A DNA stretch of 64,000 nucleotides from Megalopta genalis (lineage: Eukaryota; Arthropoda; Insecta; Hymenoptera; Halictidae): positions 1,674,001 through 1,738,000 of the forward strand of contig NW_027476096.1 in NCBI RefSeq assembly GCF_051020955.1. The letters are read 5' to 3'. The position numbers and the translations under genes were made by a program. This document shows, piece after piece, positions 9,912 to 20,404 of the stretch (position 1 is the first letter of the stretch; every line of letters begins with the position of its first letter). The notes under the pieces are model-generated. The model was given only the letters and a program-made list of their open reading frames with translations. It did not search any database and had not been told where the DNA came from.

Positions 9912-11400
9912 CAGGGGTGTCAAACTCGCGGCCCGAGATGAACATTTTTGCGGCCCAGTAAATATATCCGACGCGAAGTAAAAATAAAATAGAAATGTGA
10001 ATTAGAAACGAAACCAGCATACAAAATTATTGTAATGCTCAGTTAGCTGTGTTTATTCGTGCTTGCGACAAGGATTTAACCATTTTTGAGGAATTATTGG
10101 AGCTAATACCGATGCATGGTACTACTACAGGACATGATATATTTTTAATAGTGTTTTTGAACTTCTGCAAAAATACAATCTACCTCTGCCAAAATTAAAT
10201 TCTGTAGCTACAGATGGTGCTCCTTCCATGACCGGAAAAAACAACGGCTTTGTAGCATTACTACAACAAATACTTAGTGAAAGTGACGGTTCAAAAATTC
10301 ATCATACGCATTGCATTATACATCAAGAAGTACTATGCACGAAGGTAATCAAAATGGAGAATGTTTTGTCATATATAAAAAAAGTTATAAATTTTATAAG
10401 ATCTCGAGACTTAAATCAACGACAATTCACTGCTTTCTTTTAAGTGAATTAGATAGTACGTATTCAGGTTTATCCTACTATAGCGAGGTACGTTGGTTAT
10501 CTTGCTCCGAGATTCTCAAACAATTCTGGGATTTGAAAGAAGAAATATGTAAGTTTTTACAAACTAAAAATCAAGATACAAGCTTGTTCTCCGATCAAAG
10601 ATTTATCTTTTATGGTTGATATAACCAAACACTTATCCGATTTAAATTTATTGTTATAAGGCAAGGATCAGATCATTACGAACATGTTTGACATAATTAA
10701 AGCATTCAAATGTAAACTATTTCTTTGGGAAAGGCAACTGAAAAATGAAGATTTAACGCACTTCCCAACGTGCAACAAGAATATCATATAGTTTAGATGA
10801 TACTGCATCGTATCAAAAGTACGCAGAAAAAATTTCAAATCTTAGAACAGAATTTGAAACAAGGTTTAAAAATTTTAATTCTTTGGAAGACAAATTTTGT
10901 TTGTTTTCTTCGATATTCTCAATAAATATAGACTCAGTACCCAGTAATATGCAAATGGAAGTGATTGAGACTCAAATTTGAAGGCAAAATTCATTGAAGT
11001 GGGTGTGCCTGAATTTTACAAATATTTACCGGCAAGATTTGAAAATACTCGAAAATTCGCATATGAAATTATTTCCATGTTTGGAAGTACTTATCAGTGC
11101 GAGCAATTATTTTCTGTTATGAATGTAAATAAATCTCCTGTCAGAAACTGTATTAATAACGCTCACGTTGGGTCAATTTTTTTTTCAATAAAATTTCTCC
11201 CGAAATAGGAAAGATAGTATCAGAGAAGAGATGTCAAGTATCAGGACGTAAACAATAATTTAACTTTATATATGTTTATTACAATGTACTAATCAAAATA
11301 AGAATATTTGTTTCTATGAACATTGATTTTTTTTTACGGCCCACCTAAAGTTAAGCATTGTTTATTTGGCCCAAGTTAGCTTTTGAGTTTGACACCCCTG
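9912..11400 (+). mobile_element. hAT DNA transposon with perfect 8-bp target duplication
   Basis: Terminal inverted repeats CAGGGGTGTCAAACTC (9912) and GAGTTTGACACCCCTG (ending 11400) are perfect over 16 bp. The 8-bp duplication GCTTAGGA flanks both ends (9904-9911 and 11401-11408). Both properties are diagnostic of the hAT superfamily. The interior carries a broken transposase. At 1489 bp it is shorter than an autonomous element and is presumably immobile unless supplied in trans. Confidence 0.93.
10150..11207 (+). pseudogene. hAT transposase remnant, GTF2IRD2-like
   Basis: Plus-strand frames give TDGAPSMTGKNNGFVALL, a following HCIIHQEVLC.KV segment, ELDSTYSGLSYYSEVRWLS and LKQFWDLKEEI, and near the end YEIISMFGSTYQCEQLFSVMN with the hAT dimerisation motif. 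This order matches the hAT transposase family domesticated in vertebrate GTF2IRD2. The N-terminal BED zinc finger and much of the catalytic core are absent. At least four frameshifts or stops separate the blocks, so no protein is expected. Confidence 0.8.
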
Positions 11401-11984
11401 GCTTAGGATATAAGATTAAACATTTGCGACCCCCGAAATCCCGTTAGTCATCGGCACGAATCATCTTCTAATCATAACCTAGACATCCGATCTGATGAGA
11501 TTACAACTTAGTATATCAGACCAAGTATTCTGGCCAGGTCTTAGTGTGAACGCTGAACTCGATACATCGTAATTGTTATAACTACGTGCTACAGGATATA
11601 CTGCTGTATTTCATTTGTAATATTGAAAGTGAATAAAGTAGTGAGTTGGGCTACCGCTCAACCACCCTTTTTCTCTAGTCCGTATTTTACGTGACAACCG
11701 CACCGCGCCGACCGACCTTTTGACTCCACGGCAAAGACGCGAAAATAATTTCACGCGTAGCAATTTCAACGAGACCCTCCGAAATTTTGCAACTACTGTA
11801 AAACTCCGGGTGACGACATTTACGAATACCGTAACCGCGAATACAACAATAAAATGAGAGAACAATCGGGAAACGCATAAAACCTCCCGTCCGCATCAAA
11901 CCCATGGCGGGAGGTAACCGGAAATCAGAAATCTCAATTAGTCGGGTTCATCGCGAACGAACGGACGCCGGAGGAAATAGAAGA

Positions 11985-13003
11985 GTATCATGAATCACAC
12001 TAAAACCATTGCCCTGAAATATCTGAGGAGGCCAAATTCATGGTAGACACCGGTGTAGAACTAAACATAGTAAAAACGACCCTACTTAGACCGGGCGTTA
12101 CCATGGATACGACAAATATTATTAACATTTCGAGAATAACAGACGGAAGCGTTGGAATCTTGGGAACAATTACAGTAACTATAGCCGGTACACCAGTAGA
12201 ATTTCATGTAGTACCGAGCTCATTTCCTATCCTGGCAGATAGAATTATAGGTTCAGTTTTCTTTTTTAGAGAAACTGAAATTTCCTATAAAAATGAAAAT
12301 TTAATTTGGCACGGGAATGAGTTCCCATTCGTATGTCAAGGGAGATGTTTTATCGGGCTACGTACGACAGCGTGTATTGCAGTAACCGCCACTGGCCCTG
12401 AAATAGTTCACTTAAAAAAAAAAAATGCGAATTAGCACCAGGCGTATTGCTGCCACATTGTTTAGCGCGTATCTCTGAAGGGAAAACATTTATCAATTGC
12501 GTCAACATAAAGTCATCGATCTGCCCATGCCGACCATGGAGTTAGTGGAGGTGGAAAGTATAATGGATGTCATAGAGTAACACGAATCCAAATCTAAATC
12601 TATTCATTCTATTGCACAAAATTCCAAATCGAATCCTCCTAATTCACGATACCAAGAACTCCGCGACATAATAAGTACGGATCACTTGAGTGAAGAAGAA
12701 ACGGCGCACGTTGATAATATCATCTAGGAATTTCAAGATATCTTTCACTTCCCAGGGGAGCGTCTAGGAAAAATCAACGTGGTAAAACATAAAATTGTAA
12801 TGACCGATGAAATGCCGGTCCACGTAAAACAGTACAGATACCTTCCGATCCACAAGGAAGAGATTAATAAGTAAATGAAGGAGTTGCTAGAACAGAATAT
12901 AGTAGCTCCTTCTAAATCCCCTTTCAACAGCCCCTTGTGGATCGTTCCCAAAAACCCAGACACCAACGGTAACAAGAGGTGGAGAATTGTAGGGTGCACA
13001 GCG
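11985..13003 (+). pseudogene. gypsy pol fragment: protease and RT N-terminus
   Basis: The first block (12040-12425) is a retropepsin. FMVDTGVELNIV holds the D-T-G catalytic triad, followed by a flap-like region and a hydrophobic I-G-S block. After frameshifts comes the RT N-terminus (12650-13003): LRDIISTDHLSEEE, then HKIVMTDEMPV, KQYRYLPIHKEEINK, a stop, then MKELLEQNIVAPSKSPFNSP and LWIVPK. The RT ends before its catalytic block, where an inverted BEL LTR begins. Gag between the LTR and protease has been reduced to about 250 bp. Confidence 0.78.
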
Positions 13004-13033
13004 AGTACACCCGATACTAAAACACCGCGATTA

Positions 13034-13640
13034 CAAAATCTCTCGGGTTGTAAGGCTGATTATGCTAAGCGACGGAATTGATTAGTATCGCTGTTCGTCT
13101 AATTAAAGATGAACAGCTGTTTTAATTTTGAAGAATGAATTGAAGCACTATAAAACACTCAATTCGATGGTCAAAGGTTGAAAAATTATCTGAGTAGTAG
13201 ACTAGCGTGAGCTGGAGTCTACTGTAGTTGACTGAAGTTGAGTTGACAGACTAACTGAATAGTAGACTAGCGTGAGCTGGAGCCTACTGAAGTTGAAGAG
13301 TTGAGTGTAGTAGACTAGTGTGAGCTGGAGTCTGCTGACGTTGACTGAAGCAGATTGACTGCGATTCAGAACTTGGTTGAAACGGATAGCGCGTACCTGA
13401 TGAAACAGAGTCGCGGACTAGAGACCGAGCGAGAATGACTGAGTTTAACTGACACTGACTGACGAATGAATGACCAATGACTTATGACAAGACAATGACG
13501 AATGACAAAGAGAAGAATCGTTTCGTTGAAGGACTGTTAATTTGTCTTGCTGAGCCAAAGATTCCCCGTCAATAAAATGTTTTTTTTTAGGGATAAAAGA
13601 AAAAGGTAATTCGTCCCGGGGAAAGTTAGGCGGACGCAGC
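13034..13640 (-). repeat. BEL/Pao LTR, inverted copy
   Basis: Reverse complement of the LTR at 5716-6375; both ends match (AAAATCTCTCGGGTTGTAAG here; GGTAATTCGTCCCGGGG near the other end). It contains a tandem array (13186-13345) of a unit with AGTAGACTAGCGTGAGCTGG, present in three copies. Nothing BEL-like flanks it, so it is a solo or recombined LTR. Confidence 0.7.
13186..13345. repeat. tandem repeat inside the inverted BEL LTR
   Basis: Three imperfect copies of a unit containing TAGTAGACTAG.GTGAGCTGG followed by AG.CT.CTG, spaced about 60-70 bp. Confidence 0.8.
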
Positions 13641-14103
13641 ACGAAAATTCCGTTGAAGGACGGAACAAATTCTGACTCTAATTCAAGTCGCAATTCCAAG
13701 AAAATTTTTTTCTCAAAATCCATGTCGAGTTTCAATTCAATTCTTCTTAATTCGCGCTCTCTTACTTCGGGATGCCAAGAGATTGTGAGGACCACCCTTA
13801 TCTTCCCAGAACACCGTTATCCACATACGGCTTCTCCATGACACCTGCAAGCGAGGATCACCTCTATCTTCCCAGAATGCCATTATCTACATCCGGCCCT
13901 TCCATGAAATTTGCACACGACCCAACCAATTCAACAGTATAAAACCCTTCGAATCAAATAAAAGATGTTCAATTCTGTTTTGATCAAGCTCTGACTCTGT
14001 CATTTCGTTATCCATAATAATCGCTGACACACCGCTTCATCCACGATTCCCATAGCTCAACGACATACACGTATGTTCGTTGAATAAAACTTACTGTACC
14101 CGC
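13641..14103 (+). other. LTR-like sequence with a 63-bp duplication and a TATA box
   Basis: Contains two tandem copies of a unit of about 63 bp (about 13786-13848 and 13849-13913) sharing TATCTTCCCAGAA and TTCCATGA. TATAAAA follows at 13938 and AATAAA at about 13957. The layout (repeats, TATA, poly(A) signal) resembles an LTR U3-R. No element body can be tied to it. Confidence 0.45.
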
Positions 14104-14468
14104 TGTAACGCTGACACTTCCCGCCCCACTCTCAGTCCCAACAAGAGATAAGACACAGGTATTGTAACGCTGACACTTCCCGCCCCACCCTCAGTCCCAA
14201 CAAGAGATAAGACACAGGTATTGTAACGCTGACACTTCCCGCCCCACTCTCAGACCCAACAAGAGATAAGACACAGGTATAAATAGGCCATTAATTATGC
14301 GAGCGAGCAGTGACATTCTTATAATCGGCCCGGAACATCGATCACAGTGTAAAAGTTCCCACTCTAAATATATCAATCTTATAAAACTGTTGTAAAATAA
14401 ACATACGCTGAAAAGCCATAGCTTTCCAGCTCCCTTTAAAAAGCGAAGTCATTCAAATCCTGTGTAAC
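14104..14468 (+). repeat. gypsy LTR with triplicated 59-bp U3 repeat
   Basis: Starts TGTAACGCTG and ends near TGTGTAACA. The first 177 bp are three near-identical 59-bp units (from 14104, 14163 and 14222). TATAAATA follows at 14278-14285 and AATAAA at about 14397. gypsy RT coding sequence begins immediately after, so the leader, gag and protease have been deleted. Confidence 0.65.
14278..14285 (+). promoter_or_regulatory. LTR TATA box
   Basis: TATAAATA directly after three 59-bp repeats, which probably act as an enhancer-like U3 array. Confidence 0.6.
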
Positions 14469-14509
14469 ATCCGCGACGGTTGAGTAACCTCTGTGATGCC
14501 TGGACCCGT

Positions 14510-14980
14510 CACAAGATCATGGACATAATAAGCACAGATTACATTGACGAGGAAGAGAGATCTCACGTCGAAGATTTAATTCAAGAGCACAGCGACGTCT
14601 TCCATCTCCCAGAGGAATGTTTCGGAAAGACCAGAGCCGTACAACAGAATGGTTACGACCGATCAAATTCCCATACTCGTCAAACAGTATAGGTATCCAC
14701 CGATCCACAGGGAGGAAATTAATAAACAAATGAAAGAATTATTGGATCAGGGTATAGTAGCCCCTTCGAAATCTCCATATAACAGCCCCCTATGGATCGT
14801 GCCTAGGAAAGCCGACGCGGAAGGTAATAAAAGATGCGTATGGTAATAGATTTCTTCTGGGCACTTAATGAAAAGTCTATTCCGGACGCTTACCCTCTGC
14901 CAAGCATCTTAGAAATATTGGATCAGCTGGGAAGCACTAAATACTTCAGTGTATTTGACTTAAGCTAGCGGCTTCCACCA
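14510..14980 (+). pseudogene. gypsy RT N-terminal fragment
   Basis: Three successive frames carry the gypsy RT N-terminus: MDIISTDYIDEEERSHVEDL, then VKQYRYPPIHREEINKQMK and GIVAPSKSPYNSPLWIVPRK, then DAYPLPSILEILDQLG and TKYFSVFDLS. Two frameshifts and a stop within the ASGFHQ block inactivate it. It is interrupted at 14981 by about 750 bp of unrelated sequence, after which RT resumes at about 15740. Confidence 0.78.
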
Positions 14981-15735
14981 TGTAACGTACGGAGAATTTT
15001 CCGACGTATTCCTTCCTGAAGGCATACGCCAAGCTGGCGCCAGTCAGCCGGGGAATCATTTGTATATCGCGAGTCAAGTACCTTCATGGGGGTACGACGA
15101 CGAGCGTTCTGGAATCGGACCATATAGGAACACTCCCGCTACCATTTCCCAAAGAAAATCTGGGTATATAAAGGGGCCCAAACACGACCGTAAGCGGGCT
15201 AGTTTCGAGTCAATTGTCGACGAAGAAACGCTAACGAGATCGAGTTTAATTCTCTTTCGAGCAAAACAATCGAGTAGGTAATAGATACCAGATTAAAAGC
15301 CCCCGCCGATTCAGTGCGATAAACTGAGAGCGCGATAGAGTCCACAAAACACTTATTCACATACATTTGTAGTAAAACCAAAACTTATAATATACTAGCT
15401 TTTAACAATTTATTTTGGTTACAAAACTCAGTTATTTCCACTTCCTACATCGAAGCAATAGTTGGTACAAACCCGCGGAGATATATCTTTACTGTCCGAG
15501 GTATATCTTCAATTTTTTCTTGCAAAAAATTACGAGGCAGCCTAACTCCAATTTTCCCAAATCCTATACCGATCTCTAGGTAGCCACCCGTGTCGAAATA
15601 AGCATTGGCTGGTCTACGAATCTCCCATATAAAAATCCCAAATCGTATCCAACTTCCGGCCACGTAAAGCTGCCTGGTCCTCGGCTCGTAACAACCAATC
15701 TGGAATGCACCCGGCAGATGCGCCAAAAACGAATT
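14981..15735. other. unidentified insertion inside gypsy RT, with LTR-like 5' part
   Basis: Begins TGTAACGTACGG just after the RT ASGFH block. It contains TATATAAA at about 15163, an AT-rich central part and, on the minus strand at 15738-15445, an open frame of 97 codons that I cannot assign (rich in Gly, Ile, Phe and Arg). RT coding resumes immediately afterwards, so this is most likely a solo LTR plus other debris. No target duplication was recognised. Confidence 0.35.
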
Positions 15736-15739
15736 CAAA

Positions 15740-16356
15740 CGTATGCCTTTCAGCTTAAGAAATGCGCCAGCTATCTTTCAGCGACTAATGGATACCGTAT
15801 TATCCGGTCTACAGGGCACAGAAGTATTTGTCTACGTAGACGATATTGTCAGCTTATCCCAACATAAATTCAAATTCAATAAGCTGGCGCAACGCTTACG
15901 CGAAGCTAATTTAAAATTACAACCATCTAAATGCGGATTCTCGTGTAACGCGAACCTGTTGCTCTCAAGATTACCTACGGACACCCAGGAATCCCCTACC
16001 TACGGATCATCGACCACTTCAATGGCTCTTCAATTGCAAGAATCCGTCCTCCAAGTTGGTTAGATGGCGTCTTAGATTAGAGGAATACAAATATAATATA
16101 AAATATAAACCAGGACATACTAATTCAAATGCAGATGGTCTTTCTAGATTAGTTACTGAAAATTCAATAAATGTAACAATCAATCAAGAGCAAAGTTTTC
16201 AAGATTTCATTAAATTTCACTATACCAATCAGGATAGTATATCTTTTGAAAAGGAGAACAAACCACTGATAAAAGTTAAAGATCCGATTGTTTTATTATG
16301 GTCTCAAGACTTAGACGAAACCAATCAATATTCAGAATTCATACGTTTTGGAGAGT
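15740..16356 (+). pseudogene. gypsy RT catalytic block and RNase H tail
   Basis: RT resumes with MPFSLRNAPAIFQRLMDTVL and GLQGTEVFVYVDDIV (YVDD in place of the usual YLDD), then LREANLKLQPSKC. A deletion then joins to the RNase H end: RWRLRLEEYKYNIKYKPGHT, NSNADGLSRL, and a post-RNase H linker. At 16356 the gypsy sequence ends and Polinton-like sequence begins. Confidence 0.8.
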
Positions 16357-16357
16357 G

Positions 16358-16590
16358 AAGTGCGAGTGTGTGCATGTTAATAAATAGATGAAGTACAACG
16401 CGGAGCAAATTAGATCGTGGACGTACAGTGAAAAGATCGTGCAGTGCAGTAAATTTACCATGTCTGGAATTGATTTCTTGGTTGATAAGGATGGGTTTTT
16501 CATATTAAAAAAATTTGAGTGCAAAGAATTGGTAATTGTGAACGCTCATACCGGTGCATCTGAGCTTTTTGAATTTGAGTTACGCGTCCG
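16358..16590 (+). pseudogene. exonuclease-like Polinton gene, 5' fragment (copy 1)
   Basis: The upstream leader (TGCATGTTAATAAATAGATGAAG) and the start at 16460 match three further copies in this window (18120, 40782, 57744). The encoded start MSGIDFLVDKDGF and CKELVIVNAHTG shows the family's first motif. After about 45 residues the homology stops and the frame runs into polymerase-type sequence. Function is discussed under the fuller copy at 57744. Confidence 0.6.
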
Positions 16591-16639
16591 CTACATCGAG
16601 TGTTTGCAGTGGTGTAGAAACTGCATGAACATCGAGAAA

Positions 16640-17941
16640 ATGAACGAGTCGCATTACGGAACTCTTGAACGATCATTCGTCGCTGAAAGTGAACGTGGTA
16701 TTGGAGGCAGAATTCGTGTTGCGCGACGAGGTTTCGGTGAAAAGTTTTAACACGTGAAACGTCGCGCTCTTCCGATCGTCCAATCTACGTCACGGGTACA
16801 CGAATGCCTACGCTTCTGGCCTCGATCCAGGAGTTTCAAGAACGGGATAGCGGATGGGCGTTGTCGAAGATCTTGCACTTGATGGTGCATTCCAACAAGT
16901 ATCAACCGGTGCCCCGAGCAGTGCAACTGAAGAGAGCCGTTGTCAATGTGAACAGAAACGACGACGACGCGTGTTTCTATTGGGCAGTGCTGGCAAGTCT
17001 GTATCCAGTTAAAGTCATTCGTATCGCGCATCATCCTATCCGCATTACAGCGATGTGCTCCGCGCCGAGGGATTCCAAATGCCGATGTCGTTCAAGGACA
17101 TACCGAAGTTCGAAGAAGCGAACGACGTTTCTGTGAACGTGTTCGAATGGGATAGGAAACGAGAAAGCTGTCGAACGTTGTATCTAACCCCGAGGAAACG
17201 GGAGAAACACGCGAATTTGTTGTTTCTACAGGACACGATAAATTTGCGGAATCATTACGTCAGTATAAGGAATTTATCCCGTCTTGTTTCATCCCAGCTC
17301 AGCACGCGGCATCATAAGTATATTTGCGATCGGTAAGTACTGTACTCGAATTTATTTTTGTTTCGAAGAAGAAAATTATAGCATGAATTTGTTTCAGGTG
17401 TCTGCAATATTTCAGATCGCAAGAAAAATTGGACATTCACGTCGTCGACTGCGGTCGAATGAACGAATGCGCTTTGATACTTCCGACGGAAGACGATAAG
17501 TGCCGGAAGTTCAAAAACCACGCGTACAAGGAACCGGCGCCGTTCGTTATCTACGCAAACTTGGAATGCCTGCTGGAGAAACAGAAAGATCAAGGTCATG
17601 GAACTTGTCGCAGATATCAGTATCACCGTGCCTTCAGCGTAGGCTACTATCTTCATTGTCGATACGACAGCTCCGTGTGCGAGTATCGGACTTATCGCAA
17701 CGAGAAAGATTGTATTGCATGGTTCGCATCGGAGTTTTACAAGTTGAGCCGTAAATTGCAGCCGGCGTTCGATCGGACGGTTCCGATGGCTACAATGACT
17801 GCCGCGCAAATTTCGGAATTCCATACCGCCACGCATTGCTACGTGTGCGAAGAATCGTTCGGCGATCGCGACGTACGAGTGCGCGATCATTGTCATTTCA
17901 CGGGCGCGCATCATGGTCCGGCACACAACAATTGCAAATAA
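16640..17941 (+). pseudogene. Polinton-type protein-primed DNA polymerase B, N-terminal part
   Basis: Shifted plus-strand frames encode the region upstream of the exonuclease domain in Maverick/adintovirus-type PolB. A block FYWAVLASLYPVK is followed by PMSFKDIPKFEEANDVSVNV and LYLTPRKREKH. After a short intron comes a C2H2-like finger (CDRC...H...C). Further on, FVIYANLECLLEK begins the 3'-5' exonuclease region. The segment ends with an HNH/treble-clef-like block, C-x2-C ... VRDHCHFTG ... G.AHNNC. The polymerase palm motifs are absent: the copy is truncated after this block, and a frameshift at about 17045 also breaks it. Confidence 0.72.
17333..17397 (+). other. 65-bp spliceosomal intron in the PolB remnant
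   Basis: The exon ends ...GATCG, followed by GTAAGT; the acceptor is TTTGTTTCAG at 17388-17397. Joining the flanks keeps a zinc-finger-like C-x2-C reading through the junction. Length and sites are typical of insect introns. Confidence 0.7.
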
Positions 17942-17999
17942 GAGGACTCTTGTTTTTCTCATCTTGTTCTTATCGCGCTTCCATTTTTATGACGTTGTA

Positions 18000-18597
18000 G
18001 AGAGGAACTATGCGTGTGCGCATGTTAATAAATAGATGAAGTATAACGCGAAGCAAATCAAATCGTTGTCGCGAAGTGAGAGTGAACCAGTGAAATATAA
18101 AAATTTTATAAATCACATCATGACAACAATTGATTTTATAGTTGATACAGACGGCTTCAACGTCAATAAAAAATTTATGTGTAAAGAATTGGCGATTATA
18201 AACGCACACACCGGCATCGCATCTCGCTACGAATTTGAACTAGGCGTCCGCTACACAGATTTGAGCAAAGCTGATCAAAAGTCTGCGTGGTATGTCACGA
18301 ATTTTATACATGGGATATCCTATAAAAATTTTTCGGGGAAAATAAATCATCAGCAAAAAGACATCGCTCTTATAATTAAAATTTTTATTCGCGGCTACAA
18401 GGATCCCGTAATCGCATATAAGGGGGGGGGGGATATAGAAAAAGACATATTACGCGAAATTGGCGTTCGAAGCACAAATTTAGAAATTTTTGGTTGCCCC
18501 AAATTTGAAACTTTAATCGCGGATCCGAAATATGGGTCACATGACGTGCCACGTAGACTTCATTATTGGACGCCTAGTTCAACTTCCAAACTCAGAG
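18000..18597 (+). pseudogene. exonuclease-like Polinton gene (copy 2), 3' end replaced by LINE
   Basis: The same leader motif (GTTAATAAATAGATGAAG) precedes an ATG at 18120. The frame runs uninterrupted for about 159 codons: IDFIVDTDGFNVNKKF, CKELAIINAHTG, SAWYVTNFIHGISYKNFSGK, IIKIFIRGYKDPVIAYKGGG, EKDILREIG, LEIFGCPKFE and RRLHYWTPSSTSK. It is the best-preserved copy up to its third motif, where it switches at about 18597 into LINE ORF2. A G8 run at about 18423 lies in the coding region and adds an extra Gly in the second motif relative to the other copies. Confidence 0.6.
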
Positions 18598-19885
18598 ACA
18601 ATCCCACCCAATTTCTTCAGCTCAGTCTACGAACTTGTGTCCGTACTGAAAAAATTAAACAATAAACGATCATCTAGCTTCGACAATATTCCGAACATGG
18701 TTTTAAAACATCTACCTCCACTATATATCCACAATTACAGTATAATCTTCAATAATTGCCTAAACAGAGCATATTTCCCGACAGCCTGGAAAACTGCAAA
18801 ATTAATAGCAATAAAAAAAAAGTTAGTCTAGTTACAGACCAATCAGTCTCCTGTCCAATATCAGCAAAATCTTCGAAGTGACAATAAATAAAGCAATAGA
18901 TTCATTCTGCACATGCAATAACTTAATACCGGAAATACAATTCGGATTTAGATTCAAACACTCGACAATACACGCTATCAACAAATTCACCTCGGACATT
19001 TGCTGGGCAAGAAATGCCGGAGACTGCGTCGGTGCAGTACTTATAGACTTAGAAAAAGCCTTCGATATGGTTTGGCTGGATGGGCTTTTCTTCAAGCTAA
19101 TGAAAAGGAATTTTCCAATACATTTTTTTTTTATACAGTTTTATGTCACCGAAGGCGGTAACATCTCCACCAAAGTTTTCACTGTACAGAACGGTCTTCA
19201 ACAAGGTACTGTCAATTCCCCTATCCTGTTTAGCCTATATATCAGTGATCTGTTAAACATGTACGACCTGAATAACGACAACCAGGAAAGTGCCCTTGCA
19301 TACGCAGACGATCTTTTAATATACACATCACTAACAATAAACCATCCAGAATAAAAATACAACTACAGGACTTATTTAACAAGATTCAAGATTATTTCTA
19401 CACATGGAAACTAAAACTAAATATAAACAAATACGAGATAATACTATTTAGACCATACATTTCAATGATTTCAGACGCAAACAATGACGTACGAGCGCAC
19501 AGTAAACATTTTCAATTACACGATGGCAGCGATAGTAACAATAAAATCCCACACAAACAGGTCGTTCGTTATTTAATCGTACACTTAGATTTTAAATTAA
19601 ACTTCAACGATCATGTAAATATTCAGATAGACAAAACACGAAAGGAATTTGCGGCGAATAAACGTATCTTCTACTCAAAAGATCTCAACACGAACGTTAA
19701 GATACTATGTTGCAAATTATTAGTACGCCCAATCATAACATACGGTGTCCCAATATGGTTTAACATCAGCACCATTACAATGGAGAAGATACGGGTATTC
19801 GAACGCAAGTGTCTCAGAGCCTGTCTCAACACATATAGGACACCAGAATCAAACTACACAAAAAGAGTCAGGAACTATAAACTAC
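18598..19885 (+). pseudogene. 5'- and 3'-truncated LINE ORF2 (copy 1)
   Basis: RT of a Jockey/I-group LINE. It starts at the block PPNFFSSVYELVSVLKKL, then LPPLYIHNYSIIFNNCLNRA, an interrupted RPISLL...NISKIFEVT region, FGFRFKHSTIHAINKFTSD, AVLIDLEKAFDMVWLDGLFF, NGLQQGTVNSPILFSLYISDLL and ALAYADDLLIY (catalytic ADD). Stops and frameshifts interrupt it (about 18830 and 19330). It is nearly identical in layout to the LINE at 55185-57079. The endonuclease and ORF1 are missing, and the 3' end is replaced by other sequence near 19885. Confidence 0.82.
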
Positions 19886-20052
19886 TGTTAGATACCAACC
19901 CGCCTATTTCTCACTCCAACACTAGACGATCGCGAGTACGAGATGCATTTGTACCGTCGATAGTTAAATAGATCTCGAAGATTTTGCATAAAACGTGTTG
20001 AACTCATTCCACCGACCCGGAATCTAACACAAATTGGTGTCAGAAGTGGGAT
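19886..20052 (+). other. gypsy LTR tail and primer-binding site
   Basis: Sequence ending ...GAATCTAACA is followed by TGGTGTCAGAAGTGGGAT at 20035-20052, the classical start of a gypsy primer-binding site. It belongs to a retroelement family different from the one with the TGGTGGCAGCG site further on. The LTR's 5' part is lost at the LINE junction. Confidence 0.55.
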
Positions 20053-20272
20053 GATCTGACGTGGTCCTGAGCCTGGACCAAGAAATATCCAGTACGAGCC
20101 GTGGACGACAACCTCAGTTGTACATCAGGTCACCGCGAAAATACGCAAAATCTAGAAGAAGAAACACAATGTGAGTGTTGTCTAAGATCACTCTTGTAGG
20201 TTGGCTAGATCTTCCCATATCTTTTCCTTCTAAAAACTTGATAGTCCCAACCAATTCTCATTTCCTTTAACT

Positions 20273-20404
20273 ATGGCGACTTCACGCAACACAGCCACTA
20301 ATTCTTCAGACTCTACACCGCAACTTCCATTGGGTTTCTTAACTAATTTGATAACCGAGCCTTTTGATGGTGATAGATACATGTTACGGACTTTCATTAA
20401 ACTC
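20273..20404 (+). pseudogene. gypsy gag N-terminal fragment
   Basis: Downstream of the primer-binding site an ATG opens a frame with a Ser/Thr-rich start and the block LGFLTNLITEPFDGDRYML, typical of a gypsy Gag N-terminus. At about 20405 it switches to the R region of another LTR family, so only about 44 codons remain. Confidence 0.5.

Larger units (their letters stand above)
9821..11696 (+). repeat. gypsy LTR split by a hAT insertion
   Basis: Sequence starting TGTGACACCC and ending TTTTACGTGACA. It contains two direct copies of a segment of about 85 bp (9826-9911 and 11434-11516, sharing CCGTTAGTCATC.GCACGAATC and ATCCG.TCTGAT.AG.TTACA). A polyadenylation signal lies at about 11632. Without the hAT (1489 bp) and one 8-bp duplication the LTR would be about 380 bp. 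A degenerate gypsy pol follows in the same orientation. Confidence 0.55.

Noticed and set aside
11611..11905. Overlapping minus-strand frames after the split LTR
   Set aside because: No homology or motif; they overlap the degenerate leader and gag of the plus-strand gypsy copy.
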